Assembly: GCA_031282405.1 (NCBI GenBank)
Contig: JAITDU010000056.1
Coordinates: forward strand, 1 to 64,000
Length of the DNA: 64,000 bases
Origin: Coriobacteriales bacterium
Lineage (GTDB): Bacteria > Actinomycetota > Coriobacteriia > Coriobacteriales > UBA8131
Direction of reading: 5' to 3'
This document shows, in pieces, positions 17,527 through 26,148 of the stretch (position 1 is its first letter; each line of letters begins with the position of its first letter). The position numbers were made by a program, and so were the translations under genes. Under the pieces are notes generated by a model that was given only the letters and a program-made list of their open reading frames with translations, did not search any database and was not told the origin of the DNA.

Positions 17527-18793
17527 GACGAAAGCCGACTCAGACAGCCGAGAAGCTTTGGGGGTATCTGTTGATAATCCCAGCTTGTTTGGTGCTTTTG
17601 AGCGGACGGAACAGACGCGCTCTCAAGCGAGTTCCCAACCAGGCCAACAACCAAGCCAACAAGCGCGCTTTCGATCGAGCCCCCAGCCGCGCCAACAGCC
17701 AGCCGTCAAACCCAAAGGCATCCGCGAAAACCCAATCGGCATCCAGGAAGTTGACAGCTATGGCATCCATCGCTTTTCAACCGCTACCCGCCTGATTGCC
17801 ACCTTTGCCCTGGTTGCCTTTACCTCGGCGACGTTCTTTGCTCTGGCGCAGATATCTACTGCTGTCTCGGCGGGCATTGAGTTAGAGCCTCTGGCCTATG
17901 TGGGCATGATCATCGCGGCTGTCATGGCTGTAATACTGGCTACGGTTGTAGGGCTCTATTCGGCCCGGGGTATCACGATACCTATCAGCAAGATCACTCA
18001 GACGGCTTTTGAAATCAAAGGCGAGAATTACGCGGCACGTACCGACCTGACGGGCTACGATGAAATCGGCCGTCTGGGTCGCACCTTGGATGAGATGGCC
18101 GACACGATCCAAAGAAACGCCGAATATGAGCGCCAGATAACAGTGGACGTAGCTCATGAGTTGCGCACCCCGCTTATGGCCATGCAAGCCAATCTGGAGG
18201 CTATGATAGACGGGGTCATGACGGCAGACAGCGAGCACCTGGTCACGATTAATACAGAAGTCGTGCGTCTGGGCCGCCTCGTAGAAGGACAACTCCAACT
18301 ATCAAAACTTGAAGCCCGTAAAGTGGACTTTAGCCCGCGCGTTCTGGACTTGGGAGAACTGATAACCCGTCTTGTCTCTAACTATAAACTGCTGGTAGAG
18401 AGCTCGGATCTGACGTTGGAATCCTCGGTGAGTGCCGACACATTCATCTATGCTGACCCCGACCTCATCCGCCAGGCTGCCGCCAACCTTATCTCTAACG
18501 CCGTACGCTATACTCCACCTGGTGGCAGTATCCTGGTTGTAGTACAGCAACGTAGTCAGATTGCCCGACTCATAATCGAGGACACCGGCAGCGGTATTTC
18601 TCGGCAGGATCAGGAGAATATCTTCAACAAGTTTTGGCGAGCCGACAACAACCGCAATCGCGACCAAGGAGGTTTAGGCATAGGCTTGGCCGTAGTACGC
18701 GAGATAGTCGACATGCATGGTGGTACAATCGAGGTACAAAGTGAGCCGGGGCTGGGCTCGAGTTTTGTCATCAGTCTTCCGGTGAGCCGTTAG
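17501..18793 (+). CDS. Sensor histidine kinase
   Basis: The 430-residue product from ATG 17501, which lies inside the response-regulator gene, fits translational coupling. A Gln/Pro/Ser-rich cytoplasmic N-terminus (about 1-85) precedes two membrane helices, a HAMP linker, a HisKA helix with the phosphoacceptor His219 (VAHELRTP), and an ATPase domain with N box (NLISNAVRYTPPGG), G1 (EDTGSGI) and G2 (GGLGIGLAVV). Only a very short extracytoplasmic loop separates the helices, so the stimulus may be sensed in the membrane. Neighbouring purC is not obviously a target. Confidence 0.92.
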   Translation: MTSLAPAPETKADSDSREALGVSVDNPSLFGAFERTEQTRSQASSQPGQQPSQQARFRSSPQPRQQPAVKPKGIRENPIGIQEVDSYGIHRFSTATRLIATFALVAFTSATFFALAQISTAVSAGIELEPLAYVGMIIAAVMAVILATVVGLYSARGITIPISKITQTAFEIKGENYAARTDLTGYDEIGRLGRTLDEMADTIQRNAEYERQITVDVAHELRTPLMAMQANLEAMIDGVMTADSEHLVTINTEVVRLGRLVEGQLQLSKLEARKVDFSPRVLDLGELITRLVSNYKLLVESSDLTLESSVSADTFIYADPDLIRQAAANLISNAVRYTPPGGSILVVVQQRSQIARLIIEDTGSGISRQDQENIFNKFWRADNNRNRDQGGLGIGLAVVREIVDMHGGTIEVQSEPGLGSSFVISLPVSR

Positions 18794-19087
18794 CCGCTTG
18801 CGAGTTTTGAATGTTGGCAAGTCGTTAGTTGCCCGCAATCCTTTAATGCGGATAAGCCGATAAGTGCCTGCGAATTTTCGATGCCGGCACGTTGATGATT
18901 ATCCGCAAGTGTTCGATGCCGGCACGTTGATGATTATCCGCAAGTGTTCGGTGGCGGCACGTTGATGATTATCCGCAAGTGTTCGATGCCGACAAGCGAT
19001 AGTATCTGCAAATCTGTAAGCGTTGGCACGTAATGGTTACTAGCTAGTTGATTGAGTAATATAATAGCAATTTATAGGAGAAGCATC
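18794..19087. repeat. 35-bp minisatellite upstream of purC
   Basis: Three tandem 35-bp units fill 18881-18985: copies at 18881-18915 and 18916-18950 are identical (core GCACGTTGATGATTATCCGC) and the third (18951-18985) differs at its first bases. Degenerate copies flank the array on both sides (GCGGATAAGCCGATAAGTGC; ATGCCGACAAGCGATAG). The repeats are directly adjacent, so this is not a CRISPR. The purC Shine-Dalgarno AGGAGAAG ends about 5 nt before ATG 19088. Confidence 0.8.
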
Positions 19088-19987
19088 ATGAGTTTGTCAG
19101 ATGACATAAGTCCGAGCGCACGGGGCAAGGTCCGCGACCTGTATGACCTGGAAGACAGGTTGCTGTTTGTGGCCAGCGATCGAATATCGGCCTTTGATTA
19201 TGTGCTGCCAGACACGATTCCCTATAAAGGCGAGGTTCTCACACAGCTTTCGCTCTTTTGGTTTGAACAGCTGGGCGATCTTGTTCACAATCATCTGATC
19301 TCGACTGATACCGCTGAGCTACCCACTGCGTTTAAGCCCTACGCTTCGGAACTGGCTGGTCGTTTCATGCTGGTGCGCAAGGCAACCATGTTCCCTGTTG
19401 AATGCATCGTGCGCGGCTACCTCACGGGCAGCGGTTTGGCGCACTATCGCCAAAACGGCACGGTCTGTGGCATTCAACTGCCCCAGGGTCTAACTGAGGC
19501 CAGCCGCCTGGACGAGCCTCTCTACACGCCCTCCACCAAGGCTGCAATCGGCGACCATGACGAGAACATCAATTTTGAACAGACCATAGAGATGCTGGGA
19601 GAGAAAAACGCCACAGCGCTGCGCGACCTGTCCGTCGCCCTTTACACCAAAGCCGCCGCCCTTGCGGCCGACAGAGGCATTATTATTGCCGATACGAAAT
19701 TCGAGTTTGGGCACATAGGCGACCAGGTCATTCTGGCCGACGAAGTCCTGACCCCTGATTCCTCGCGTTTTTGGCCGGCCGAGGGCTACCGTCCCGGACG
19801 CACGCAACCCAGTTTTGACAAACAGTTTGTACGTGACTGGCTTGCTGACTACTGGCAGGTCAACGGCAAGAGCTCAACACTGCCCCACCTGCCCGACGAT
19901 GTTATCGAAAAAACCTCCGAAAAATACCGGGCGGCTTTTAAAATGCTTACCGGTAAGCGTTTCGTGCCTGCCGCAGATTTGTTATAG
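19088..19987 (+). CDS. purC: SAICAR synthetase
   Basis: Phosphoribosylaminoimidazole-succinocarboxamide synthase joins CAIR and aspartate with ATP in purine synthesis. Signature segments are present in order: GKVRDLYDLEDRLLFVASDR, SAFDYVLPDTIPYKG, VECIVRGYLTGSG, DHDENINFEQ, IADTKFEFG, LADEVLTPDSSRFWP. The length of 299 residues is normal. ATG 19088 follows AGGAGAAG. It precedes the membrane protein-purSQL group on the same strand. Confidence 0.95.
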   Translation: MSLSDDISPSARGKVRDLYDLEDRLLFVASDRISAFDYVLPDTIPYKGEVLTQLSLFWFEQLGDLVHNHLISTDTAELPTAFKPYASELAGRFMLVRKATMFPVECIVRGYLTGSGLAHYRQNGTVCGIQLPQGLTEASRLDEPLYTPSTKAAIGDHDENINFEQTIEMLGEKNATALRDLSVALYTKAAALAADRGIIIADTKFEFGHIGDQVILADEVLTPDSSRFWPAEGYRPGRTQPSFDKQFVRDWLADYWQVNGKSSTLPHLPDDVIEKTSEKYRAAFKMLTGKRFVPAADLL

Positions 19988-20024
19988 TGTCTACTGACAC
20001 ACCATTTGACGAGGAGCAACCACG

Positions 20025-20939
20025 ATGGCACAACGCAACCCCATGAACGACCGCTATTCCGGCGACGGACCTCAGGGCAAGACCCGTAAGTCGGCCGCCA
20101 AGCTTAAACCAAAGACCGAGGCTGCCTCCTCGGTACATATCGAAAAGAAACCCACAAACAAACAGGAGCGCAAAGCCGCAAGCAAAAGGCGTGCTGCCCA
20201 GATGGCCGCCAAAGAACAAGAGCGCAAGCGCAAGGCACAGGAGCGCGAACGAGCAGCCAAGATAGCCGCAGGCGAGGAGATCGAAGAACCAAAGAAGCCC
20301 ACGGTTGTCGACAAGGCCAAGGCGTTCATAGTCAAGCCTGCTGCCAGCTCCGCCGAGTCCAAGCCACGGCCCAGCAAGCCCGATACGCCGGAGTATCGCA
20401 AGTTCAAACGGATATACTGGATTTTGATGGGAATAGGCATCGTGGCGGTCATTGGTTCGTTCAGCTCCCAATTCTTCTATATCGACTTCATAGAAGGGCA
20501 GGGCTGGATAATCCTCATGGGCATAGCCTATGTCTGCATTATCGGCGCTATCGTCTTGGATTATGCCAAAATCCGCAAGCTGCAAAAAGAGCATACTAAG
20601 GCCAACGACCAAGGCAAAAAGTCTCCCAAGCAACTCAAACATGACGAGCAAAAAGCCCTGGCCGCCAAGCAACTGGAAGAGTCGCGTAAGTTGCAACGCG
20701 AACTCAAACGCGCTAATTCCAAGATACCGCTGCTGCGCAAGCCTCGTGCAGGCAGCGGGTCAAGCGAAGTGTTTGACGCAGGCATCATTGATGACGATGA
20801 TTACAGCGGCACCGGCAACGGCATTGAAACCGGAGGTGCCTACGATGATGCCTACGGTGGTTCCGACGGCGGTACTGGCACCGGCACCGATGACAGCAAC
20901 GAACAGGCGGCGGATGACACCAGCAGGGAGCAGACGTGA
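20025..20939 (+). CDS. Unknown basic two-helix membrane protein
   Basis: The 304-residue product has a highly charged Lys/Ala/Glu/Arg-rich N-terminal half (residues about 15-110) likely to form a helical or coiled segment, two hydrophobic helices near 130-150 and 163-185 (YWILMGIGIVAVIGSF; GWIILMGIAYVCIIGAIVL), a second basic helix-forming stretch, and a Gly/Asp/Thr-rich acidic tail. GAGGAGC precedes the ATG. Its last codons overlap purS by 4 nt, so it is in the pur operon, but no purine function is evident. Confidence 0.7.
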   Translation: MAQRNPMNDRYSGDGPQGKTRKSAAKLKPKTEAASSVHIEKKPTNKQERKAASKRRAAQMAAKEQERKRKAQERERAAKIAAGEEIEEPKKPTVVDKAKAFIVKPAASSAESKPRPSKPDTPEYRKFKRIYWILMGIGIVAVIGSFSSQFFYIDFIEGQGWIILMGIAYVCIIGAIVLDYAKIRKLQKEHTKANDQGKKSPKQLKHDEQKALAAKQLEESRKLQRELKRANSKIPLLRKPRAGSGSSEVFDAGIIDDDDYSGTGNGIETGGAYDDAYGGSDGGTGTGTDDSNEQAADDTSREQT

Positions 20940-21172
20940 GAAAATACAACCTCTATATAACTGCCAAGAAAGGTATCTTTGATCCTGCCGGAGCTACGGC
21001 CCAAAGTGCCTTAGACAATTTGGGTTTTGCCGGAGTAAACAGCGTCAAAATAGGAAAACTCATCGAACTCGAAACCGCCGATGAGGTCAACACCGACATG
21101 GTTGAAACGATGTGCAAAAAGCTGCTTGCCAACCCCATTATCGAGGACTTTAGAATCGAGGAAGTTCAGTGA
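20936..21172 (+). CDS. purS: FGAM synthase subunit PurS
   Basis: This 78-residue protein has the PurS pattern: a YNLYITAKKGIFDPAGATAQ opening, LGF.GVNSVKIGKLIEL, and a C-terminal helix ending IEDFRIEEVQ. PurS bridges PurQ and small PurL in formylglycinamidine synthetase and helps move ammonia. GTG 20936 overlaps the upstream stop in a GTGA arrangement. Confidence 0.92.
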   Translation: MRKYNLYITAKKGIFDPAGATAQSALDNLGFAGVNSVKIGKLIELETADEVNTDMVETMCKKLLANPIIEDFRIEEVQ

Positions 21173-21240
21173 GCTCCAGGTTCGACACGGCGGCATTTTT
21201 GGGCCCTGGAGTCGAGGAGGTTCAGTGAGCTTCAGGTTTG
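21156..21240 (+). repeat. Tandem duplication of the purS-purQ junction
   Basis: The 29 bases at 21156-21184, covering the end of purS, its stop and a GTGA, recur at 21212-21240 with about four changes, 56 bp further on. The second copy supplies the purQ Shine-Dalgarno (GAGGAGG) and GTG start. Between them the first GTG (21169) opens a 19-codon frame that again ends in EEVQ-stop. Confidence 0.7.
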
Positions 21241-22079
21241 GCGTTGTGGTGTTTCCCGGCTCTAACTGCGAACAGGATGTCGTTTATGCTCTTGATTATC
21301 TGGGATATACCGCCGACTACGTCTGGCACCAGGACCATTCGCTCGCTGGTTGTGACGCAGTGATACTGCCGGGTGGATTTTCCTATGGCGACTATCTGCG
21401 CTGTGGCGCGATTGCTCGTTTCTCGCCCATTATGGAGGCGGTCGTGCGTTTTGCCCAGGATGGTGGCCCTATCATGGGCATCTGCAACGGTTTCCAGGTA
21501 CTTACCGAGGCTCACCTCCTGCCTGGAGCACTGATTCGCAATAAAGGCCTTAAGTTCCTCTGCAGGGAAGTTCCGTTACGCGTTGAACAGAGCGTCTGTC
21601 AATGGCTCAAGCCGACCACCCAGACGCTGCGTCTGCCTATCAATCATAACGAGGGGAATTATCGGTGCGATGCTGCTACTCTGAAGAGCCTTGTAGACAA
21701 TTGTCAGGTGGTCTTACGTTATGGTGCGCCCGATTGTGCGCCGGGATATGTGCCCGAGCGTGCGCCGGGATATGTGCCCGAGCGTGCGTCGGGATATGTG
21801 CCCGAGCGTGCGTCGGAACGTGTATCAGAGCGCGTGGCTGGCGGTGCGCCCGGCAGCATGCCCAGCAGTGCGTCTGATGCCGCCGGCCTGGCTGGAGCTG
21901 CAGGCACGGCTGAAGTCGCACCCAATGGAGCTTTGGACAACATCGCCGGTATCTGCAACCGTGAGGGCAATGTCTTTGGGTTAATGCCACATCCTGAGCG
22001 GGTGTGCGATGGTATAAGCGGCAACAGCGACGGCATCGTGTTCTTTGAAACCATCGCCCAGAGACTCTGTGCGGTGTGA
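21225..22079 (+). CDS. purQ: FGAM synthase glutaminase subunit PurQ with internal repeat insertion
   Basis: PurQ releases ammonia from glutamine for FGAM synthesis. The class I amidotransferase triad is visible: nucleophile Cys in GICNGFQ near residue 87, and His/Glu in LMPHPERV near 255. GTG 21225 follows GAGGAGG. At 284 residues it is about 55 longer than usual; the excess (about 167-225) sits between VVLRYG and PNGALDNIAGICN and is a tandem repeat of the octapeptide APGYVPER followed by an Ala/Ser/Gly-rich linker. The insertion lies between beta strands, distal in sequence from the catalytic Cys. Confidence 0.93.
   Translation: MSFRFGVVVFPGSNCEQDVVYALDYLGYTADYVWHQDHSLAGCDAVILPGGFSYGDYLRCGAIARFSPIMEAVVRFAQDGGPIMGICNGFQVLTEAHLLPGALIRNKGLKFLCREVPLRVEQSVCQWLKPTTQTLRLPINHNEGNYRCDAATLKSLVDNCQVVLRYGAPDCAPGYVPERAPGYVPERASGYVPERASERVSERVAGGAPGSMPSSASDAAGLAGAAGTAEVAPNGALDNIAGICNREGNVFGLMPHPERVCDGISGNSDGIVFFETIAQRLCAV
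21738..21833 (+). repeat. 24-bp coding tandem repeat inside purQ
   Basis: Three near-identical 24-bp units (21738-21761, 21762-21785, 21786-21809) and a degenerate fourth (21810-21833) encode APGYVPER-type octapeptides. The unit is a multiple of 3, so copy-number changes would keep the frame. Confidence 0.85.
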
Positions 22080-22134
22080 TGGCATGAGCGATCAAGACGC
22101 CCGGAACGTATCCCCAGCTAACCACGGAGAAAGC

Positions 22135-24672
22135 ATGAGTCAGGACGCACCCGATTTGATTGATCAAAGCGCCATACCCGCGCCCGTTGCCGAGGGCATC
22201 GAGAGTCTGGAGCCTGAACTGGCGCGAGAGCTGGCTGTTCAACTGGGTCTGAAGCCCGAGGAGTTCGACAATGTTGTACGGGTGCAGGGCCGCCTTCCCA
22301 GCCTTACCGAGCTATATATCTACTCTTTGATGTGGAGCGAGCACTGCTCATATAAGCATTCTAAAAAACAACTACGCAAGTTTACGAGCAGTGGCACCGG
22401 GGTATTGCAAGGCCCGGGAGAGAATGCCGGGGTCATCAGCGTAGGAGATGGCTGGGCTGTGGCTTTTAAAATGGAGTCGCATAATCATCCCAGTGCCATC
22501 GAGCCGTTTGAGGGTGCCGCCACCGGTGTTGGCGGTATCATCCGCGATATCTTTACGATGGGTGCCCGACCTATCGCCTGCTTGGATTCGTTGCGTTTTG
22601 GCACCCTGGATAAGCCTCGCCAGCGCTATCTGTTTGATGGTGCCGTGGCTGGTATTGGTGCATATGGCAACTGTCTGGGTGTGCCCACCGTGGGTGGCGA
22701 GGTCTATTTTGAGCAGGCATATGAGGGCAATTGCCTGATAAACGCTATGGCCGTGGGTTTAATGCGCGAAAGCGAACTGACCAGGGCCGTGGGTTCCGGA
22801 CCAGGCAACCATGTAGTGCTTTTGGGCTCCAGCACCGGACGCGATGGCATCGGGGGTGCTAGTGTACTAGCATCACAGGAGTTTGATGAAGCAGCTGAAG
22901 ACAAGCGTCCGGCCGTGCAGGTAGGCGACCCTTTTGAGGAGAAGTTGCTCATAGAAGTCTGCTTGGAGCTGCTGAAACAAGGCAAGTTCGTAGCGTTGGG
23001 AGACTTGGGTGCGGCCGGGCTGACCTCTTCGGCTTCAGAAATGGCAAGCCGTGGCGGTGTAGGCATTGATATTGATGTGCATCAGGTTCCACAGCGCGAA
23101 GATGGTATGCAGGCGTTTGAGATCATGGTCAGCGAGTCGCAAGAGCGGATGTTGGCCGTTGTTGAGCCGGCGGATTGGCCGGATGTGCAGGCTGTGTGTG
23201 AGCGGTGGGACGTAACCTGTACGATTATTGGCACTATTACCGACACGGGCCGTTTTGTGGTGCGTGACTCTCGGTTGCCTGCGAGCGCAGATATTGTGGC
23301 CGACATGCCAGCCGAGATGCTTGCCGCCTCAGCGCCGGAATATGACCCGATAAGCCGGCGTCCAACCTATTTGGACGAGCTGCAAAACTATGATCTGAGT
23401 GTTTTGCTGAGCACGCCACCCCGGATACCTCCAACGCTTGCCCGTTATGCTGGACTTAATGCAAGCGCCGAGCCCAGCAAGGTCGCTGAGTCTACTGCGG
23501 CGGCGGAGTCTGACAAAATTGCGAAAACTGGCGCGGCCTTCTCTCCAACTTCTCCGAGTAGCAGTCTGGCCGTTTGCGCCCGGGCGCTCCTTGCCAGTCC
23601 GAATATTTGCTCACGCGCTTGGATCTGGCAGCAGTACGACCATCAGGTTATGAACAATACCGTGATTTTGCCTGGTGCCGACGCGGCGGTTTTGCGTATT
23701 GGTGACACGGGGCGTGGTCAGATGAGCCGGCGCGGCATTGCCATGAGCACCGACTGTAACGGCCGCTACTGCTACCTCGACCCTTATCGGGGCGCTCAAC
23801 TGGCTCTGGCTGAGGCCACGCGCAATCTGGCCTGTGTAGGAGCCGAGCCGGCGGCTATAACCGACTGTCTCAACTTTGGAAATCCCGAGAAGCCCGAGGT
23901 GTTTTATACATTTGAGCGCGCGGTTAGCGGTCTGGCCGATGCCTGTGAGTTTTTTGGCATTCCGGTAATCAGCGGCAATGTGAGTTTTTACAACGAGAGC
24001 TTTGGCAACGCTATTTATCCCACCCCGGCCATTGGTATTGTAGGCACGCTGGAAGATGTGGCACAGGCGGTCGGCCTTGGATTCAAGCAGGCTGGCGACG
24101 TAGTACTGTTGATTGGGGAGACAAACGCTGAGTTGGGGGGTAGCGAGTACCTGAAGCTGTTCTACGATGTCGTTGCCGGATGCCCGCCCGCCCTTGATCT
24201 GGAAGTGGAGGCGGCGGTTCAAGCGGCTGTGCGCGAAGGCGGGCAACATGGTCTGCTGGCCAGTGCGCATGACTGTAGTGAAGGCGGCCTGTTCGTGACG
24301 CTGGCCGAATGCTGCATTGCGGGCAACTTGGGGGCCAGTGTTGTCTTGGATGATAACCTGGATGCCGTATTTTCGTTGTTTGCCGAGAGCGCCAGCCGGA
24401 TAGTTGTGAGCTCTAGCCCTGAGCAGGTCGATAAATTGCTAGATATTTTAGCAAAATATGAGGTTCCCTATGCGGTCTTAGGTGAGGTGGGCGGCTCTTT
24501 GCTGAGCATCGATGCTGATGGTCGGGTGGAAACAGGCGTGACGGGCGATGCGACAAACACTACGACAATTGCCACGGCAGGCGATACGGCAAGCGCTGCG
24601 CAACTTGAGATTCCGCTTGACGAGTTGCACAGACTCTACAACGACAGCCTGGCTCAAGCGATGGGCGCGTAA
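22135..24672 (+). CDS. purL: FGAM synthase large subunit PurL (small type)
   Basis: The 845-residue enzyme uses ATP and PurQ-derived ammonia to convert FGAR to FGAM. Typical motifs: YSLMWSEHCSYKHSKKQL, MESHNHPSAIEP, GAATGVGGIIRDIFTMGARP, CLDSLRFG, and in the second half NPEKPEV and HDCSEGGLF. ATG 22135 has a CGGAGA Shine-Dalgarno; ATG 22084 in frame is closer to the purQ stop but lacks one. Residues about 442-485 are an Ala/Ser/Glu-rich insertion between the two halves not seen in standard PurL. Confidence 0.94.
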   Translation: MSQDAPDLIDQSAIPAPVAEGIESLEPELARELAVQLGLKPEEFDNVVRVQGRLPSLTELYIYSLMWSEHCSYKHSKKQLRKFTSSGTGVLQGPGENAGVISVGDGWAVAFKMESHNHPSAIEPFEGAATGVGGIIRDIFTMGARPIACLDSLRFGTLDKPRQRYLFDGAVAGIGAYGNCLGVPTVGGEVYFEQAYEGNCLINAMAVGLMRESELTRAVGSGPGNHVVLLGSSTGRDGIGGASVLASQEFDEAAEDKRPAVQVGDPFEEKLLIEVCLELLKQGKFVALGDLGAAGLTSSASEMASRGGVGIDIDVHQVPQREDGMQAFEIMVSESQERMLAVVEPADWPDVQAVCERWDVTCTIIGTITDTGRFVVRDSRLPASADIVADMPAEMLAASAPEYDPISRRPTYLDELQNYDLSVLLSTPPRIPPTLARYAGLNASAEPSKVAESTAAAESDKIAKTGAAFSPTSPSSSLAVCARALLASPNICSRAWIWQQYDHQVMNNTVILPGADAAVLRIGDTGRGQMSRRGIAMSTDCNGRYCYLDPYRGAQLALAEATRNLACVGAEPAAITDCLNFGNPEKPEVFYTFERAVSGLADACEFFGIPVISGNVSFYNESFGNAIYPTPAIGIVGTLEDVAQAVGLGFKQAGDVVLLIGETNAELGGSEYLKLFYDVVAGCPPALDLEVEAAVQAAVREGGQHGLLASAHDCSEGGLFVTLAECCIAGNLGASVVLDDNLDAVFSLFAESASRIVVSSSPEQVDKLLDILAKYEVPYAVLGEVGGSLLSIDADGRVETGVTGDATNTTTIATAGDTASAAQLEIPLDELHRLYNDSLAQAMGA

Positions 24673-24931
24673 CCTCGCCTTTCTGTGGCGTGGGGTGCGT
24701 CTAAGCCAACCGAAGTGGAGAATTGCCCCGTCACTTTGGGGGTAGCACTAACACAGGTATAAAAATCCAGCCAGTATATTCAAAAGTCAGAACGTAAACA
24801 CTTCGAGTTGTGTAAGACTTGTTTTAGTGTTTAGTGCTACCCGTGGCAATCCACACACTGTGGCCTTTGGCCGAGCCGTGTATGTCTGCACTAATCAACC
24901 TGGCACGTTGACGTGTGTAAACGCGAATCTG
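24673..24931. repeat. Intergenic inverted repeat with GGGTAGCACTAA arms
   Basis: GGGTAGCACTAA at 24740-24751 and its complement TTAGTGCTACCC at 24831-24842 bracket about 80 bp of AT-rich sequence; the arms extend imperfectly inward (ACACA / TGTGT-like). The same GGGTAGCACT core forms the centre of the large palindrome at 44.65 kb, suggesting a dispersed element or terminator family. No gene is visible between purL and the first pilin cassette. Confidence 0.55.
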
Positions 24932-25003
24932 TGGTACCATTAGCTTTGTTAGAAGTATTGAGAGTCTGTCGAAAGCACTGCAACTAAGATTGGAGAGGGA
25001 AGT
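24932..25003 (+). promoter_or_regulatory. Pilin cassette 1 promoter and tandem 20-bp repeats
   Basis: Extended -10 TGG-TACCAT lies at 24932-24940. Exactly 4 nt later two 20-bp repeats start at 24945 and 24965 (consensus TCTGTYRGAAGC at their left ends). The Shine-Dalgarno GGAGAGGGA lies at 24992-25000. Same architecture and spacing as the other four cassette heads; no good -35. Confidence 0.7.
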
Positions 25004-25862
25004 ATGTTGAGAATGAAGTCGAAAATTACGCCGTGGGGGGGGGGCATCACCGTTTAGTTCTGTAGCGCCCCATCCTTACAATTCGGAGTTCAATCACGTT
25101 GCCGTTGCCGCTCACAAACCACATGAGCCAGCGGTTTTTTTGTCCCTGGCGAAAGCTCGCGATGACGGGGGTACGCTGTGCGTGTCCCGCCGCAGTGGCT
25201 TTACGCTCGTAGAGCTTATCGTCGTCATCGTAATTCTCGGCATTCTTGCCGCTATTGCCATACCGGCCCTCACGGGCTATATAAGTAAATCCGAGGACAA
25301 AGAGTACGAGATGCAGGCGCGTGACGCAGCGGTCGCTCTGCGGTCCGTGCTTGTCGAAGCTCACGTCGACGGTACGCTTGACAAGAACCTTAATGCCGAG
25401 AACAAAGAGGGCGGTAGCAAGGCCTATTTCACACAGGGCACTGCCAACTCGACTAGCGCTGGAGCCAAATTCTGGAACACGTCGACTTTTGCGGCACGTA
25501 ACTTTAGCACCGCGCCAGGAAGCGCGCAAGCCGCCGTTAATAGGACGTACTACAACATGGCGAATGAGCTAATGGGCCTCGCTATCCCTTCTTGGTCTGG
25601 AGCGCCTAACTACTGGAGCATCTATTACTATGCGCTTTCTCCATCTGATTACACTATTGTGAGCGCCCCGGCGTGGGAATATGAGTTTTTCCCAGAGGGA
25701 GCAGTAAACGGAAAGCCGATCATCGTGGTTACGTATGGATTCGAAGTCTTCGGCGATTTTGAGTCTTTTAAGGCATATGAGAACGCGCGCACACTCAGCA
25801 ATATGAAAATTGACCCCGCCGTGGGGTACAAAGTTCGCTACATGACCTTTGATAAAACTTGA
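25004..25862 (+). CDS. Phase-variable type IV pilin-like protein, cassette 1 (currently out of frame)
   Basis: ATG 25004 opens MLRMKSKITPW and runs into ten G (25035-25044); as sequenced it ends at TAG 25055-25057 (GGGITV-stop). Deleting one G (or adding two) joins it to the frame ending at 25862: a 65-residue leader, then the class III cleavage site G|FTLVE (mature Phe at 25200, Glu5) with hydrophobic helix IVVIVILGILAAIAIPALTG and a 220-residue mature pilin. In the pilin frame the only likely start after the tract is TTG 25140, with no Shine-Dalgarno. The C-terminal half (SAPAWEYEFFPEG, PIIVVTYG) matches cassette 5. Pilus or pseudopilus subunit is the likely role; the assembly machinery is not in the window. 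Confidence 0.82.
25102..25141 (+). terminator. Intrinsic-terminator-like hairpin inside cassette 1 leader
   Basis: CCGTTGCCGCTCA (25102-25114) pairs with TGAGCCAGCGG (25124-25134) in 11 pairs with a 2-nt bulge and one U-G pair, 9-nt loop, followed directly by seven T (25135-25141). It lies 45 nt after the out-of-frame stop and upstream of the pilin helix codons. Confidence 0.75.
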
Positions 25863-26011
25863 CAGGCCTGGCATCGTGAGGAGCGAAGCGGCATCGCAAT
25901 CCAAGCACCTCGGCCCCAGCCGAGGCGTAACGGGCGATATTTGACCGCGCACGTGCCCGGTTAGGATTCAGTTAAGGCTCAGTTAAGTTTTTCGCTGAAA
26001 CTAGTTAAGCT

Positions 26012-26037
26012 GACGCTAACGCTGGCTATGAGGTCTA
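26012..26037 (+). pseudogene. Fragment of a pilin 3' end
   Basis: Twenty-six bases (beginning GACGCTAACGCTGGCTATG) are identical to 27875-27900 near the end of the cassette 2 pilin, where they encode DANAGYEVY. Here they stand alone in the gap after cassette 1, with no pilin frame before them. A 7-bp hairpin without T run lies at 25908-25925. The rest of 25863-26148 shows no gene. Confidence 0.6.
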
Positions 26038-26148
26038 TAGTATTACCGCTACAGCGTAAGCCTCTACCAGCGTTGGAACCGGGCTTCTGTCCCACAAAAT
26101 CCTGTAGGGACAGCCGTTCCGCTTATAACTAACTTAAGATCCAGGCTT

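Noticed and set aside
18881-18985. Possible CRISPR array
   Set aside because: The 35-bp units are directly adjacent with no unique spacers and there are no cas genes nearby, so it is a minisatellite.
25140-25862. Cassette 1 pilin as an ordinary gene starting at TTG 25140
   Set aside because: There is no Shine-Dalgarno at that TTG, it lies directly on the T run of the terminator, and the frame continues open upstream to the G tract exactly as in the in-frame cassette 2.
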